Positions 9,909 to 19,336 of a DNA stretch of 64,000 nt are shown here, piece after piece. Positions within the stretch are counted from its first letter, which is position 1; the number at the start of each line of letters is the position of its first letter. The DNA comes from Rhizobium herbae (GTDB taxonomy: Bacteria > Pseudomonadota > Alphaproteobacteria > Rhizobiales > Rhizobiaceae): the NCBI RefSeq assembly GCF_017873135.1, contig NZ_JAGGJV010000001.1, forward strand, positions 186,001 through 250,000, in the 5' to 3' direction. A model generated the notes under the pieces. It searched no databases and was not told where the DNA came from. It worked only from the letters and a program-made list of their open reading frames with translations. The translations under genes were made by a program, and so were the position numbers.

Positions 9909-10558
9909 GCCCGCGCGTCATCGAGCAGGAAGGATTCGCCGCCCTGGTGCTGCGGCTGCGGGCCGAGGGCATCTCCAACAAGGAGCTGCTCAACGCCGTC
10001 GAGCAGACGCCGCGAACAATTTTCGCGCCGCCGCAATATCAGGATAATGCCTATTCCTCCCGGCTCGTTCCGCTCGATTGCGGTGCGTTCATGGAGGGTT
10101 TCGACTTTGCAGTCCGGCTGCTCCACAGCCTCAACGTCAAGCCGGGGCAGCGCATCCTCGAGGTTGGGACCGGCAGCGGGTTTACGGCCGGTGTCATGGG
10201 GCGGATCGCAGAGCGCGTGCTGACGATCGACCGCTACAAGACGCTTGTCACCGGCGCGCAGCGAAATCTCGAAAAGGCCGGTATCCGCAACGTGATTGTG
10301 CGGCAGGCGGACGGCAGCATTGGTCCGGCGGGTGAGGGGACGTTCGACCGAATTCTGGTCACCGCCGCCTTCTCCAGCCTGCCGCGCATCTTTTCCGACC
10401 ATCTCGTCTCGGGCGGTATTCTCGTCGTGCCTATCATGATGAGTGAAACCGAATGCCGGATCGTCCGGTTGACGCGGACAGGCAGCCGGTTCGACCGCGA
10501 AGACCTGTTCGAAGCACCGTATCTGCCGATCGTCCCGCAGGTCGCTTCTTTTCTCTGA
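9905..10558 (+). CDS. pcm: protein-L-isoaspartate O-methyltransferase
   Basis: Repairs damaged proteins by methylating isoaspartyl residues with S-adenosylmethionine. The SAM-binding motif [15 protein letters not shown] is at about residues 84-98. The family block with [15 protein letters not shown] precedes it, where the usual catalytic Ser-Xaa-Pro loop region lies. The start is TTG embedded in the surE stop (ATTGA), so translation depends on coupling. 217 aa is the normal size. Confidence 0.94.
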   Translation: MSPRVIEQEGFAALVLRLRAEGISNKELLNAVEQTPRTIFAPPQYQDNAYSSRLVPLDCGAFMEGFDFAVRLLHSLNVKPGQRILEVGTGSGFTAGVMGRIAERVLTIDRYKTLVTGAQRNLEKAGIRNVIVRQADGSIGPAGEGTFDRILVTAAFSSLPRIFSDHLVSGGILVVPIMMSETECRIVRLTRTGSRFDREDLFEAPYLPIVPQVASFL

Positions 10559-10868
10559 CATCCATGGACAATGCGTCCACCGCCAGCGCGAATTTCCTTG
10601 CGCGAAGTTCCGCGATTTCATCGCCATGGAACATTGATTCCATGATTTTCTGCTGCATTGCAGCAGAGCAAGGCTGTGGCTTCCTGCTTGATAAGCAATT
10701 TAGCATAGCGAAAACAAAACGTTAATTTTCCGTTAATAATGGTCAGCCTCGCGCAAGCTTCGAGGCCTAACCGAAATAGGCGCATAAAAGTCATACATAT
10801 GAGCTGACCTCTGACTTGAAGCGTGTTTGTCAGTTCTATTCCAGGCGTCAAAACGCAGGAGACGGCAG
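10559..10868. other. intergenic gap between pcm and the hypothetical gene
   Basis: About 310 bases. It is AT-richer around 10,690-10,760 than the flanking genes, which fits a promoter for the downstream gene. I see no convincing hairpin terminator or RNA gene. Confidence 0.5.
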
Positions 10869-11525
10869 ATGCAGATCGCGAACAGATTGACTTCGGCGGC
10901 TTCCGGTGACGGCCTGAGCAACCTTGCCGGTCGCGCTGCCGCCCAGGGGACGTCCGGCAATCGGGAAGACGGAAGCGCGACGGTGGCGCTGACCGGTGGC
11001 TACGATCCATCTTCGCGCGTTTCGCTCTCGGCGGAGGCGCTTCTGTTTCTCGGCCGAACCAAACGTGTCCAGGAAAAATATCCGGCCTTGACCAAGGATG
11101 AGTGGAGCAACAAGCTTTCGCCGCAGCTTGCCGCCCGCGAGTACCAGGCCTTCGGTAAATACAGCGAGACAGGCGACCACAAGGCCTATTACCGCGCCTT
11201 CATCGAGTATTACGACAACCTCCGGCCGGAGGATCAGAACAGTCTTCGCTATTTCGGTACGCGGGACGCGGCGATTGCCGGTTCGCGCTCGGTGGAATAC
11301 AGCGACGAAAGCGGCACTGACGGCAGCTCGACCTTCCAGACGCTCGTGAGCGTGCTTTTGGATACGGACAAGGCGCAGTCGGATCTGACCGCGACCCAGG
11401 ACGCCAGCGGCATGATCACCGGCGACATGTTCGGCTGGGATACCGGTACGATCAGCTACGAGGACGTGTCGCAGACCCGTGGTACTCTCTCGGAGATCGA
11501 AAAGTTCTACCAGGAAAGCTTCTGA
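10869..11525 (+). CDS. hypothetical protein, 218 aa
   Basis: I do not recognise a family. The ATG at 10869 is preceded by AGGAGA at a good distance; an in-frame TTG 42 bases upstream is less likely. The product has no signal peptide or membrane segment. The first 40 residues are Ser/Gly/Ala-rich, and the middle has a charged, aromatic-rich block (KDEWSNKLSPQLAAREYQAF then YYRAFIEYYDNLRPEDQNS). The last third is acidic and Thr/Ser-rich. It lies between pcm and the nlpD-position gene, where enterobacteria have no such gene. Confidence 0.75.
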   Translation: MQIANRLTSAASGDGLSNLAGRAAAQGTSGNREDGSATVALTGGYDPSSRVSLSAEALLFLGRTKRVQEKYPALTKDEWSNKLSPQLAAREYQAFGKYSETGDHKAYYRAFIEYYDNLRPEDQNSLRYFGTRDAAIAGSRSVEYSDESGTDGSSTFQTLVSVLLDTDKAQSDLTATQDASGMITGDMFGWDTGTISYEDVSQTRGTLSEIEKFYQESF

Positions 11526-11822
11526 GCTTCCTTGCCGCTGATTTTTTCGATCATTTGAAAACGATTCACTCCATCCATTCTCATGGACTGTCTGCAAGCG
11601 GCGGGCAGGGCGAGCTGCAATTTTCAATATCTTTCACATGTTGCTGACGCAGTCTTCCGGCATATGCGGTTCGCCGAATTGCCGATGCCTTCGGCTCCAG
11701 CCGCCGATCATGGTTATCAATTTATCAAAAACATGCGTGCCAATAGCAGTTTTAACCGCGCGGTAACTCTAATGCGTTTTAATCATCTTACACCGAGTTG
11801 TGTTCCAAGTGGGTAAAGCGTC

Positions 11823-13361
11823 ATGCGTATTAGAGTTTCGTCGAGTGTGGGAAAGTCCGTCGTTCGCCTGCTTGCGGCGGTGTTGCTGGCAAGTGCCGCG
11901 ACAGGTTGCAGCTCGGATGCGACACGTTTCGGAGGGCTTTTCTCCAAGTCCGATGGTCTGACGACAAGCTCGATCGCCAGCAACAATGTCCCCATTCCGC
12001 GCGGCGATATACAGGGCGGCGGCTTGGCAGCCGCGCCGGCGATGATCCCCGACAACCGCGAGCAGGCGGTCAGTCAGCCTTTCCCCGATCCGGTGAATAC
12101 GGCGACGACGCCGGTCTCGCGTGCTCGCGAAGCCTCGACGCCCATCAACGTTCAGCGCGTGGCGCTCGCCGATCCGGCTTCGAAGCCGCGCGATACGTCG
12201 CTCGCTCAGCCTTTCCCTGCTGTTCGCGAAACGGCCAAGGCCGAGCAGAAGATCAAGGCTGACCCGATTGCCACCGGCACCACGACGAAAGGCGGCTGGT
12301 CGACGGCCAATGCGCCTGCGGTCCTGCTGCGCCAGGGCGATACGGTTGCGACGCTTTCCAAGCGTTTCGGCGTCCCGGAAAAGGAAATCCTGAAGGCCAA
12401 CGGTTTGAAGTCCTCGTCTGACGCAGAGCCGGGCCAGCGAATCCTCATCCCGACTTTCGGCATTGCCGGAAGTGCTGCCAAGGCGGCTGCGTCCGATGCA
12501 GCGGCAAGCCTCGATGTCGACAAGCAGAAGAATGTCCCGCTTCAGCAGGACAGTCGCGACGTGGCAATCCTGCCCGGTCAGTCGCAATCGCGTGAAAAGG
12601 GCGTTAAGCGCACGGATATGGCTGCCGGCAAGCAGCCGGTTTCCGGCGATGGCACCGGTCAGGGCGGAACTTATACGGTCAAGGCGGGTGACTCTTTGAA
12701 CCGGATCGCCAAGGCAAACGGCGTGTCGGTCGATGCGCTGCGCAAGGCCAACGGTTTGACCACTGCCGCGATCCGCATCGGTCAGCCTTTGAAGATCCCG
12801 GGCGCAAGCACGTCTGCTCCGGACCATGTCGTCACAGCCTCGGTTCCCGACAAGAAGGCCGATGTGAAAGTCGCCAAGGCCGATACAACAAAGCCGGCCG
12901 AATACACGCCGCCGGTCGCCAAGCAGTCGGTCACGGAAGTCGCTTCCAAGGAAGATGCTTCCGAGACGTCGCCGAAGGCAACGGGCATCAGCAAGTATCG
13001 CTGGCCGGTCCGCGGCGCGGTCATTGCCGGCTACGGGGCGAATGTCGAGGGCAATCGCAACGACGGCATCAATATCTCGGTTCCTGAGGGGACCCCGATC
13101 AAGGCAGCCGAAAACGGTGTGGTCATCTATTCCGGCAGCAGCCTCAAGGAACTCGGCAATGCCGTCCTGGTGCGCCATGACGACGGCACGGTCACCGTCT
13201 ACGGCAACGCTTCGGAGCTGAAGGTCCAGCGCGGCCAGAAGATCCAGCGCGGCCAGACGCTGGCGGCGTCGGGCATGAGCGGCACGGCAACGCAGCCGCA
13301 GGTGCATTTCGAAGTGCGCAAGAACGCCAGCGCCGTCAACCCGGCCACGTTCCTGGAGTAG
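11823..13361 (+). CDS. LysM/LytM (M23) lipoprotein, NlpD-like
   Basis: The N-terminus has a lipobox (ASAATGC, Cys at about residue 29), so an outer-membrane or periplasmic lipoprotein is expected. Two LysM peptidoglycan-binding motifs follow: one around QGDTVATLSKRFGVPEKEI (about 168-210) and one around YTVKAGDSLNRIAKANGVSV (about 282-326). The C-terminal ~125 residues are a LytM/M23 domain. The usual zinc ligands of the first motif are missing: NRNDGINIS replaces the HxGxD pattern, and VYGNASEL replaces YAHLS. The late VHFEV block is kept. It is therefore likely an amidase activator like NlpD/EnvC, not an active endopeptidase. Its place after surE-pcm matches enterobacterial nlpD. 512 aa. 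Confidence 0.9.
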   Translation: MRIRVSSSVGKSVVRLLAAVLLASAATGCSSDATRFGGLFSKSDGLTTSSIASNNVPIPRGDIQGGGLAAAPAMIPDNREQAVSQPFPDPVNTATTPVSRAREASTPINVQRVALADPASKPRDTSLAQPFPAVRETAKAEQKIKADPIATGTTTKGGWSTANAPAVLLRQGDTVATLSKRFGVPEKEILKANGLKSSSDAEPGQRILIPTFGIAGSAAKAAASDAAASLDVDKQKNVPLQQDSRDVAILPGQSQSREKGVKRTDMAAGKQPVSGDGTGQGGTYTVKAGDSLNRIAKANGVSVDALRKANGLTTAAIRIGQPLKIPGASTSAPDHVVTASVPDKKADVKVAKADTTKPAEYTPPVAKQSVTEVASKEDASETSPKATGISKYRWPVRGAVIAGYGANVEGNRNDGINISVPEGTPIKAAENGVVIYSGSSLKELGNAVLVRHDDGTVTVYGNASELKVQRGQKIQRGQTLAASGMSGTATQPQVHFEVRKNASAVNPATFLE

Positions 13362-13386
13362 TCGAACCTTACGGCCATGCAATCAT

Positions 13387-13420
13387 CAAAGGAAAATCCC
13401 CGTTTCGGGGCTTTTCCTTT
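13387..13420. terminator. bidirectional terminator between convergent genes
   Basis: Inverted repeat AAAGGAAAA/TTTTCCTTT around a CCCC-GTTTC-GGGG core. It sits between the plus-strand NlpD-like gene and the minus-strand ATPase and ends in T-rich tracts on both strands. Confidence 0.85.
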
Positions 13421-13423
13421 GTG

Positions 13424-14296
13424 TCAGACAAGATCGATTTTCTTCTGGGAGCGGCCGGCGAGGTCCTGGATGAACTGCCAGGCGACGCGGCCGGAGCGCG
13501 CGCCGCGCGTCGTGCTCCATTCCAGCGCGTCGGCGTGAAGCTGCGCCGGGTCGGCCTCCAGCCCGAAATGAGCGGCATAGCTGTCTATCATCGCCAGATA
13601 GTCATCCTGGCTGCACTTGTAGAACCCGAGCCAGAGCCCGAAACGATCGGACAGCGACACCTTCTCCTCAACCGCTTCGGATGGATTGATCGCGGTCGAC
13701 TGCTCGTTTTCCATCATATGGCGCGGCAGCAGGTGACGGCGGTTGGATGTCGCATAAAGCAGCACGTTTGCCGGCCTGCCTTCTATGCCCCCGTCGAGAA
13801 CTGCCTTCAGCGACTTGTAGGACGTATCGTCATGATCGAAGGACAGGTCGTCGCAGAAGACGATGACCGGCACCGGGGCGGACTTCAGGATTTCCATCAG
13901 GGTCGGCAGCGTGGCGATGTCTTCACGATGCACCTCGACCAGTTTCAGCCGAATACCCGCTTCTTCGGCGACGCTGGCATGAACCGCCTTGACCAGTGAG
14001 GACTTGCCCATGCCGCGCGCGCCCCAGAGAAGCACGTTGTTTGCCGGAAACCCTTGCGCAAACCGCAGCGTGTTGTCGAACAGGATGTCGCGCACATGAT
14101 CGACGCTGCGGATCAGCTTGAGCGCGACGCGGTTCGGCTTGGTGACCGGCTGGAGATGCAGGCGCTGTGGAGACCAGACGAAACATTCTGCCGCGTCCCA
14201 GTCGTTGACGGCGGGCGCCGGCCCTGCGATCCGTTCAATGGCTGCCGACAGCTGGCGCATTTCGGCGATCAGAAGGTCGATTTTCGTATCCTGCAT
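13424..14296 (-). CDS. DUF815-family ATP-binding protein
   Basis: AAA+-type ATPase of the DUF815 family; the cellular role is not established. Walker A is GARGMGKSSLVKAVH at about residues 92-106, and a Walker B-like run VPVIVFCDDLSF follows at about 145-156. I use the ATG at 14296 (290 aa), which has TGGGAGG just upstream; the frame stays open 32 codons further with no ribosome site. It converges on the NlpD-like gene and is divergent from yajC. Confidence 0.85.
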   Translation of the reverse strand: MQDTKIDLLIAEMRQLSAAIERIAGPAPAVNDWDAAECFVWSPQRLHLQPVTKPNRVALKLIRSVDHVRDILFDNTLRFAQGFPANNVLLWGARGMGKSSLVKAVHASVAEEAGIRLKLVEVHREDIATLPTLMEILKSAPVPVIVFCDDLSFDHDDTSYKSLKAVLDGGIEGRPANVLLYATSNRRHLLPRHMMENEQSTAINPSEAVEEKVSLSDRFGLWLGFYKCSQDDYLAMIDSYAAHFGLEADPAQLHADALEWSTTRGARSGRVAWQFIQDLAGRSQKKIDLV

Positions 14297-14541
14297 CAGG
14301 GAGCCTCCCAAAAGATTGGACCAGGCGCTGCTTGCCGGGTTTGAACTGTCCGGTAGCATGGCTGTTCTAACGGTAAAAGCCGTGAAATTCATGAGAAAGA
14401 GCTTCTCCTTGGGCCGATTTCATGTATGAGGCTGAAGAAGAAGCCGGTTGGTCCGTTGTTGCATTCACATCGGCCGTTCCTATATTCCGGCGATCCGAAA
14501 CGCGGGCATCCGTCCGCCAAACTGCATTCAAGGAGTGATTG

Positions 14542-14877
14542 ATGTTCATTACCGAGGCATTCGCCCAGACGGCACCCGGCACTGGCGCTGGCGGCGCTGA
14601 TATTCTCATGTCGATCCTGCCGTTCCTGCTGATCTTCGTCGTGATGTACTTCCTCATCATCCGTCCGCAGCGCGCCAACATGAAGCGCCGCGAGGAGCTC
14701 CTGAAGAATATTCGCCGCGGCGATCAGGTCGTTACCGGTGGTGGTATTCTCGGCAAGGTGACCAAGGTCATCGATGACAGCGAACTCGAAGTCGAAATTG
14801 CTGACGGCGTGAAGATTCGTGTGGTACGCAGTGGTGTATCCGAAGTCCGTGTGAAGGGCGAACCTGTCAAGGAGTGA
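14542..14877 (+). CDS. yajC: preprotein translocase accessory subunit YajC
   Basis: YajC joins SecDF at the Sec translocon and helps protein export and membrane insertion. The 111-residue product has one membrane helix (ILMSILPFLLIFVVMYFLII, about 28-47). The family block RPQRANMKRREELLKNIRRG comes next, then a small beta domain containing GDQVVTGGGILGKV. AGGAG lies six bases before the ATG. It is immediately upstream of secDF. Confidence 0.96.
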   Translation: MFITEAFAQTAPGTGAGGADILMSILPFLLIFVVMYFLIIRPQRANMKRREELLKNIRRGDQVVTGGGILGKVTKVIDDSELEVEIADGVKIRVVRSGVSEVRVKGEPVKE

Positions 14878-14936
14878 GCTTGCGGGGAGGCCGGGATACA
14901 CTGGTCACCTTGTAACGACATATCTTTGAGAGCTTC

Positions 14937-17498
14937 ATGCCGTATTTTTCCCGCTGGAAAACCATCATCGTCTGGCTCATCGTGCTTCTCAGCATCGTGG
15001 TCGCCTTACCGAATGCGGTTTCGAACACCGCGCTGGATGGTCTGCCGGATTGGGTTCCAAAGAAGCAGCTGATGCTTGGCCTCGATCTTCAGGGCGGATC
15101 CCAGATCACGCTGAAGATCGAGCGGGAAGACGTGGTCAAGGCCCGCCTCGAAGCCGCCATCGACGCGGTAGGCGCGCGATTGCGGGCTGCGGATATCGGG
15201 TACTCCGGCCTGTCCGGCACTGGCCAGGCCATTCAGCTAAGCCTTCGCGACCCGGCGCAGGCCGATGCTGCGCGAGCTGCACTGAAACCGTTGACCGAGC
15301 CGGTCAAAGAGGGTGGTCTGACGAAGGATGCCGTCAGCGAAGTGACCATCGGCAGTTTCCTCGGTGGTACCCTCAGCCTTGATATAACGAACGAAGGCCT
15401 CGATCATCGTATCTCCACAACGCTCGACAGCGCTGTCGCGGTTCTGCACCGGCGCCTTGCGGAACTTGGTTCCTTGCAGCCGAAAATCCGCAGGCAGGGT
15501 GCCGACCGGATTGTCGTCCAGATTCCCGGGCGCTACGATCCGGAACAGATCAAATATATCCTTGGCCAGGCTGGAGCGCTGTCGTTTCGAAGCATCGACA
15601 TGTCGATGGCCGTCCAGGACGCGGTCAACGGCCAGCCGCCGGTCAATTCGGAAGTGCTCTATTCGGCAGACGATCCGCCGATCGGGTATCTCGTCCGCCG
15701 GCAGCCGATCATCGCAAACAGCGACATCATCGACGCCAAATCGGCAATCAATGCCCAATCGGGTAATCCTGTCGTCAACCTGCGCCTTGGGCAGGATGGC
15801 ACGGCCCGGTTTGGAAAGGCAACAGCCGACAATGCCGGGACGACGATTGCGGTTGTGCTTGACGGGTCGGTGATTGCGACGCCACTGGTGCGCAAGGCGA
15901 TCACCGACGGCACGGTGCAGCTTGTCGCCGATATGAGCCCCGAAGGTGCTGACGATCTGGCGCTTCTCCTGCGCGCCGGAGCCTTGCCGACGCCGCTCAC
16001 CGTTGTCGAAGAGCGCTCGATCGGCGCCGGGCGCGGCGCGGATTCCATTCACTCTATCATGACGGCCGGGGCGATCGGAGCTGTCCTCGTCATTGTCTTT
16101 ATGGTGGGCTTCTACGGGCTTTTCGGCGCGGTCGCCAGCCTGGCGGTTGCTCTCAACGTTGTGATGATCATCGCCGTTCTGTCGGCCACGGGGCTGCCGC
16201 TGACACTGCCGGGCATTGCCGGTATCGTGCTGACGATCGGCATGGCGGTCGATTCCAATGTGCTCATCTACGAGCGCATTCGCGAAGAGGTGCGGCATGG
16301 CCGGTCCATACCGGAAGCCATGCAGTACGGTTTCTCACGGGCCTTCGCCGCTATCGTCGATGCCAATATCACCACGCTGATTGCCGCCATCATCCTGCTT
16401 TTCCTCGGAACGGGATCGGTTCGCGGCTTTGCCGTGACACTCGCCATCGGCATTGTCACCACGCTCTTCACCGCCTTTACCCTGACGCGGGTGATGCTGG
16501 AGATCTGGATCGATCGCCGCCGGCCGACGGCGCTGCCGGACGGTATTCGCACCGGTATCTTCGATCGTTCCGCGTTCCGGTTCATGGCGATCCGCAACTA
16601 TGTCTTCTCGTTGACGACGATACTGTCGGTCGTCAGCATGCTGCTGTTCGGTGCACTCGGCATCAATCTCGGCATCGATTTTTCCGGCGGCTCGGTGATC
16701 GAGCTGAAGGCGCGCGAGGGCAATGCCGATATCGAGGATATTCGCGGGCGGCTGTATGAACTCAACATCGGCGATATCACGGTGAGGCCTTTCGGCTCGC
16801 CACAGGATGTGGTGGTGCGTGTTCATTCGCGCGATGGCGGCGAGAATGCCGAGCAGACGTCTGTGATCATGATCCGCGGTGAGCTTGAGGATGCCTACGA
16901 GTTCCGCCGCGTCGAAGTCGTCGGGCCTTCGGTCTCCGGCGACCTGACGACGGCGGCAACCATAGGCGTGCTTGCCTCGCTTCTGGCGATCCTGATCTAT
17001 ATCTGGGTGCGGTTTGAATGGCAGTTCGCCGCGGGCGCCATCGTTGCCACGCTGCACGATGTGCTTCTGACCATCGGCCTGTTCGTGGTCACCGGCATGG
17101 AGTTCAACCTGACGAGCATCGCAGCGCTTCTGACCATCGTCGGCTATTCGCTGAACGACACGGTGGTCGTCTACGACCGTGTCCGTGAAAATCTCAGGCG
17201 CTTTCCGCGCATGCCGCTGCCGATCCTGATCGACACCTCGATCAACCAGACTCTGTCGCGAACGGTCCTGACCGGTGCGACGACAATGCTGGCGCTGGCA
17301 GCGCTTTGCATCTTCGGCGGCGAGGCCATCCAGGCGTTTGCTTTCGTCATGCTGTTCGGCGTCGCCGTCGGCACGTTCTCCTCCATCTACGTCGCGGGTC
17401 CTGTTCTCATCCTCTTCAAGCTGAGGCATGGCGCGCCGGGCGGCGATGCCGAAAAAACCGGTAGAGCCGACATGCGCCCGGTCAAGGGAGCGCAATAG
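14937..17498 (+). CDS. secDF: fused protein translocase subunits SecD-SecF
   Basis: Proton-driven translocon motor that pulls exported proteins into the periplasm. The 853 residues are a natural fusion. SecD spans roughly 1-540, with a first membrane helix, the P1 start GLDLQGGSQITLKI and five later helices including IVLTIGMAVDSNVLIYERIR. SecF spans roughly 541-853, with GIDFSGGSVIELKA and IVGYSLNDTVVVYDRVRENL. Both halves keep the conserved membrane Asp positions (D in GMAVDSNV and in YSLNDTVVVYDR). It is followed after two bases by the Mth938-like gene, so they form one operon. Confidence 0.97.
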   Translation: MPYFSRWKTIIVWLIVLLSIVVALPNAVSNTALDGLPDWVPKKQLMLGLDLQGGSQITLKIEREDVVKARLEAAIDAVGARLRAADIGYSGLSGTGQAIQLSLRDPAQADAARAALKPLTEPVKEGGLTKDAVSEVTIGSFLGGTLSLDITNEGLDHRISTTLDSAVAVLHRRLAELGSLQPKIRRQGADRIVVQIPGRYDPEQIKYILGQAGALSFRSIDMSMAVQDAVNGQPPVNSEVLYSADDPPIGYLVRRQPIIANSDIIDAKSAINAQSGNPVVNLRLGQDGTARFGKATADNAGTTIAVVLDGSVIATPLVRKAITDGTVQLVADMSPEGADDLALLLRAGALPTPLTVVEERSIGAGRGADSIHSIMTAGAIGAVLVIVFMVGFYGLFGAVASLAVALNVVMIIAVLSATGLPLTLPGIAGIVLTIGMAVDSNVLIYERIREEVRHGRSIPEAMQYGFSRAFAAIVDANITTLIAAIILLFLGTGSVRGFAVTLAIGIVTTLFTAFTLTRVMLEIWIDRRRPTALPDGIRTGIFDRSAFRFMAIRNYVFSLTTILSVVSMLLFGALGINLGIDFSGGSVIELKAREGNADIEDIRGRLYELNIGDITVRPFGSPQDVVVRVHSRDGGENAEQTSVIMIRGELEDAYEFRRVEVVGPSVSGDLTTAATIGVLASLLAILIYIWVRFEWQFAAGAIVATLHDVLLTIGLFVVTGMEFNLTSIAALLTIVGYSLNDTVVVYDRVRENLRRFPRMPLPILIDTSINQTLSRTVLTGATTMLALAALCIFGGEAIQAFAFVMLFGVAVGTFSSIYVAGPVLILFKLRHGAPGGDAEKTGRADMRPVKGAQ

Positions 17499-17500
17499 CC

Positions 17501-17887
17501 GTGCGCAAACCCCTAGAAATCCGCCAGGCGCATTTTCCGGGCCGGGCGCCGATCGACAGCTACGGCAACGGCGGCTTCCGTTTCGCCGACATGTCGCATC
17601 GCGGTTCGCTGCTGATGCTGCCTTCGGGTATCTACGGCTGGGAGATGGTGGAAGGCGATCCATTGACTGCCGACTATTTCCAGCGTGTTTTCGAGGAAGC
17701 CGAGGGGATCGAGGTGATCCTTGTCGGGACGGGCAAGGACATAAGGCCCTTGCCTGCCGCCCTGAAGGCCAAGTTCAAGGAATATGCGATTTCGTCCGAT
17801 CCGATGAGCACGGGCGCCGCCATTCGCACCTACAACATCATGCTTGCAGAATCCCGCGCCGTGGCTGCAGCCCTCATTGCCGTCTGA
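17501..17887 (+). CDS. Mth938/NDUFAF3-like protein
   Basis: Small soluble protein (128 aa) of the Mth938-like domain family (formerly DUF498). The mitochondrial member NDUFAF3 is an assembly factor of respiratory complex I. Visible features are the AYGNGGFRFADMSHRGSLL-like start, LIVGTGKDIRPL-type strand (ILVGTGKDIRPLPAALKAKF) and SSDPMSTGAAIRTYNIMLAE near the end. The start is GTG, two bases after secDF. The bacterial role is unproven; coupling to membrane insertion of complex I is an inference from this neighbourhood. Confidence 0.88.
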   Translation: MRKPLEIRQAHFPGRAPIDSYGNGGFRFADMSHRGSLLMLPSGIYGWEMVEGDPLTADYFQRVFEEAEGIEVILVGTGKDIRPLPAALKAKFKEYAISSDPMSTGAAIRTYNIMLAESRAVAAALIAV

Positions 17888-17890
17888 ACG

Positions 17891-18766
17891 ATGAACAATC
17901 CTGACATTTCAACCGCCACTCCCAAGCCGGTCTACGACGTCAGCCTGGCTGCCTTGCGCGACAGCGATCGCGATCGTTATCTTGCCTGTCTGCTGTCGCC
18001 GCAGGACAAGCGCGGTCCGCTGTCGGCGCTCTATGCATTCCATGCCGAAATCGCCCGGGTGCGCGATCTGGTGCGTGAACCGCTGCCCGGCGAAATTCGC
18101 CTGCAGTGGTGGCGCGACGTGCTCGGCGACCCGAGCGGCGCAGGCGGCGAGGGGCATCCGCTGGCGGAGGCGCTGCTCGCCTGCGTCAAAAGCCATGAAC
18201 TGCCGGTCTCCGTACTTCAGGACATGATCGACGCGCGTATCTTCGATCTCTACGACGATCCGATGGAAAGCCGCTCCTCGCTCGAAGGTTATGCCGGCGA
18301 GACGGCATCGGCTCTCATCCAGCTCGCAAGTCTCATTCTTGATCCTGCGCATGCGCAACAATCGGCGTCGGCTGCCGGTCATGCGGGCGTGGCCCAGGCG
18401 ATTGCCGGTCTTTTGCTGCTCCTGCCGCTTCATCGCCGGCGCGGGCAGGTTTATTTCCCGGCGGAGCTCCTTGCCGCGACCGGGCTGGACCGGGACAGCT
18501 TTCTGTCTGGAGAGGACGAGCAGGCGGTTGGTCTGGCAATCCGGGCGTTCGCCGGTCTCGGCCGCGACCATCTTGCCAAAGCGCGCGCGGCATCGGGTGC
18601 TATTTCCCTCGGGAATCGCCACGCCTTCATCACACTGGCCCTGGCGGAGCCCGTTTTCGACCGTGCCGAGCGCGTCGGGTCAAAACTCTTCGAGCACTCG
18701 ATCGTGCCGTCGCAATGGCGCCGGCAATGGTGGATGTGGAGAGCCGCCCGCAGCGGCAGGTGGTAA
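17891..18766 (+). CDS. squalene/phytoene synthase-family protein (NDUFAF6-like)
   Basis: The 291-residue product belongs to the squalene/phytoene synthase fold: RYLACLLSPQDKRGPLSALY, EIARVRDLVREPLPGEIRL and LYDDPMESRSSLEGYAGETA are the recognisable blocks. The first aspartate-rich prenyl-binding motif seen in true synthases (DxxxD) is not clear here. The genome context is complex I and secretion, not carotenoids. The closest functional analogue is therefore probably NDUFAF6, a complex I assembly factor, although a biosynthetic role cannot be excluded. It starts four bases after the Mth938-like gene. Confidence 0.82.
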   Translation: MNNPDISTATPKPVYDVSLAALRDSDRDRYLACLLSPQDKRGPLSALYAFHAEIARVRDLVREPLPGEIRLQWWRDVLGDPSGAGGEGHPLAEALLACVKSHELPVSVLQDMIDARIFDLYDDPMESRSSLEGYAGETASALIQLASLILDPAHAQQSASAAGHAGVAQAIAGLLLLLPLHRRRGQVYFPAELLAATGLDRDSFLSGEDEQAVGLAIRAFAGLGRDHLAKARAASGAISLGNRHAFITLALAEPVFDRAERVGSKLFEHSIVPSQWRRQWWMWRAARSGRW

Positions 18767-18895
18767 AACGCAGGCGGCATTTTTTATATTCATAAATGCT
18801 GTTTTGTGAAACCCACGGCACATTGGCGCAAGTTTCGCCTTCTAGGGTCGCGCTCGTGTTATCGTCATAAACGGCGCAAAAAGGGAGTCGGCGTC

Positions 18896-19336
18896 ATGGG
18901 CTGGCCGATCGTCATCATCTGCATTCTGCTCGCAAGTATTTTCTATCTGCGGATGAAGGCGCGTGCCGAAAAAGACCGGCGTGAGCCCGATACCGGTGTC
19001 GCGATCCTCGATTTTGGCCGCGCCTTTCCCGAAGAGGCCATCAGAGCCATTCATGCGACGGCGGATGAGAAAGCCTATTTCGTTCGCCTGCACGACGGCA
19101 AGGCCGGTTTCATGGCTGCTCACGGGACGCATTTCGTCTGCCACCTCATCGAGGCCGGCAAAGTCAATGTCAGCAATGCTGAGAGCGGACGCGGCCTCAA
19201 GGTGCATTTTACCGATTTCTCGTATCTCGACGGTGTCTATGAGTTTGTGAGCCCCGAGATAGCAGCCGAGGTTTCCCTATGGCTGCTCGGTAGTTTCAAT
19301 CCGCAATCTGACTTCAAGGCCGTCCCGGCGGGTTAA
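18896..19336 (+). CDS. hypothetical membrane-anchored protein, 146 aa
   Basis: One N-terminal hydrophobic helix ([16 protein letters not shown], residues 3-18) is followed by a soluble domain of about 125 residues with no motif I recognise. AAGGGAG lies upstream of the ATG at 18896. The stop codon shares bases with the stop codon of the opposite-strand trmFO. Separated by 129 bases from the NDUFAF6-like gene, it may be transcribed separately. Confidence 0.75.
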   Translation: MGWPIVIICILLASIFYLRMKARAEKDRREPDTGVAILDFGRAFPEEAIRAIHATADEKAYFVRLHDGKAGFMAAHGTHFVCHLIEAGKVNVSNAESGRGLKVHFTDFSYLDGVYEFVSPEIAAEVSLWLLGSFNPQSDFKAVPAG

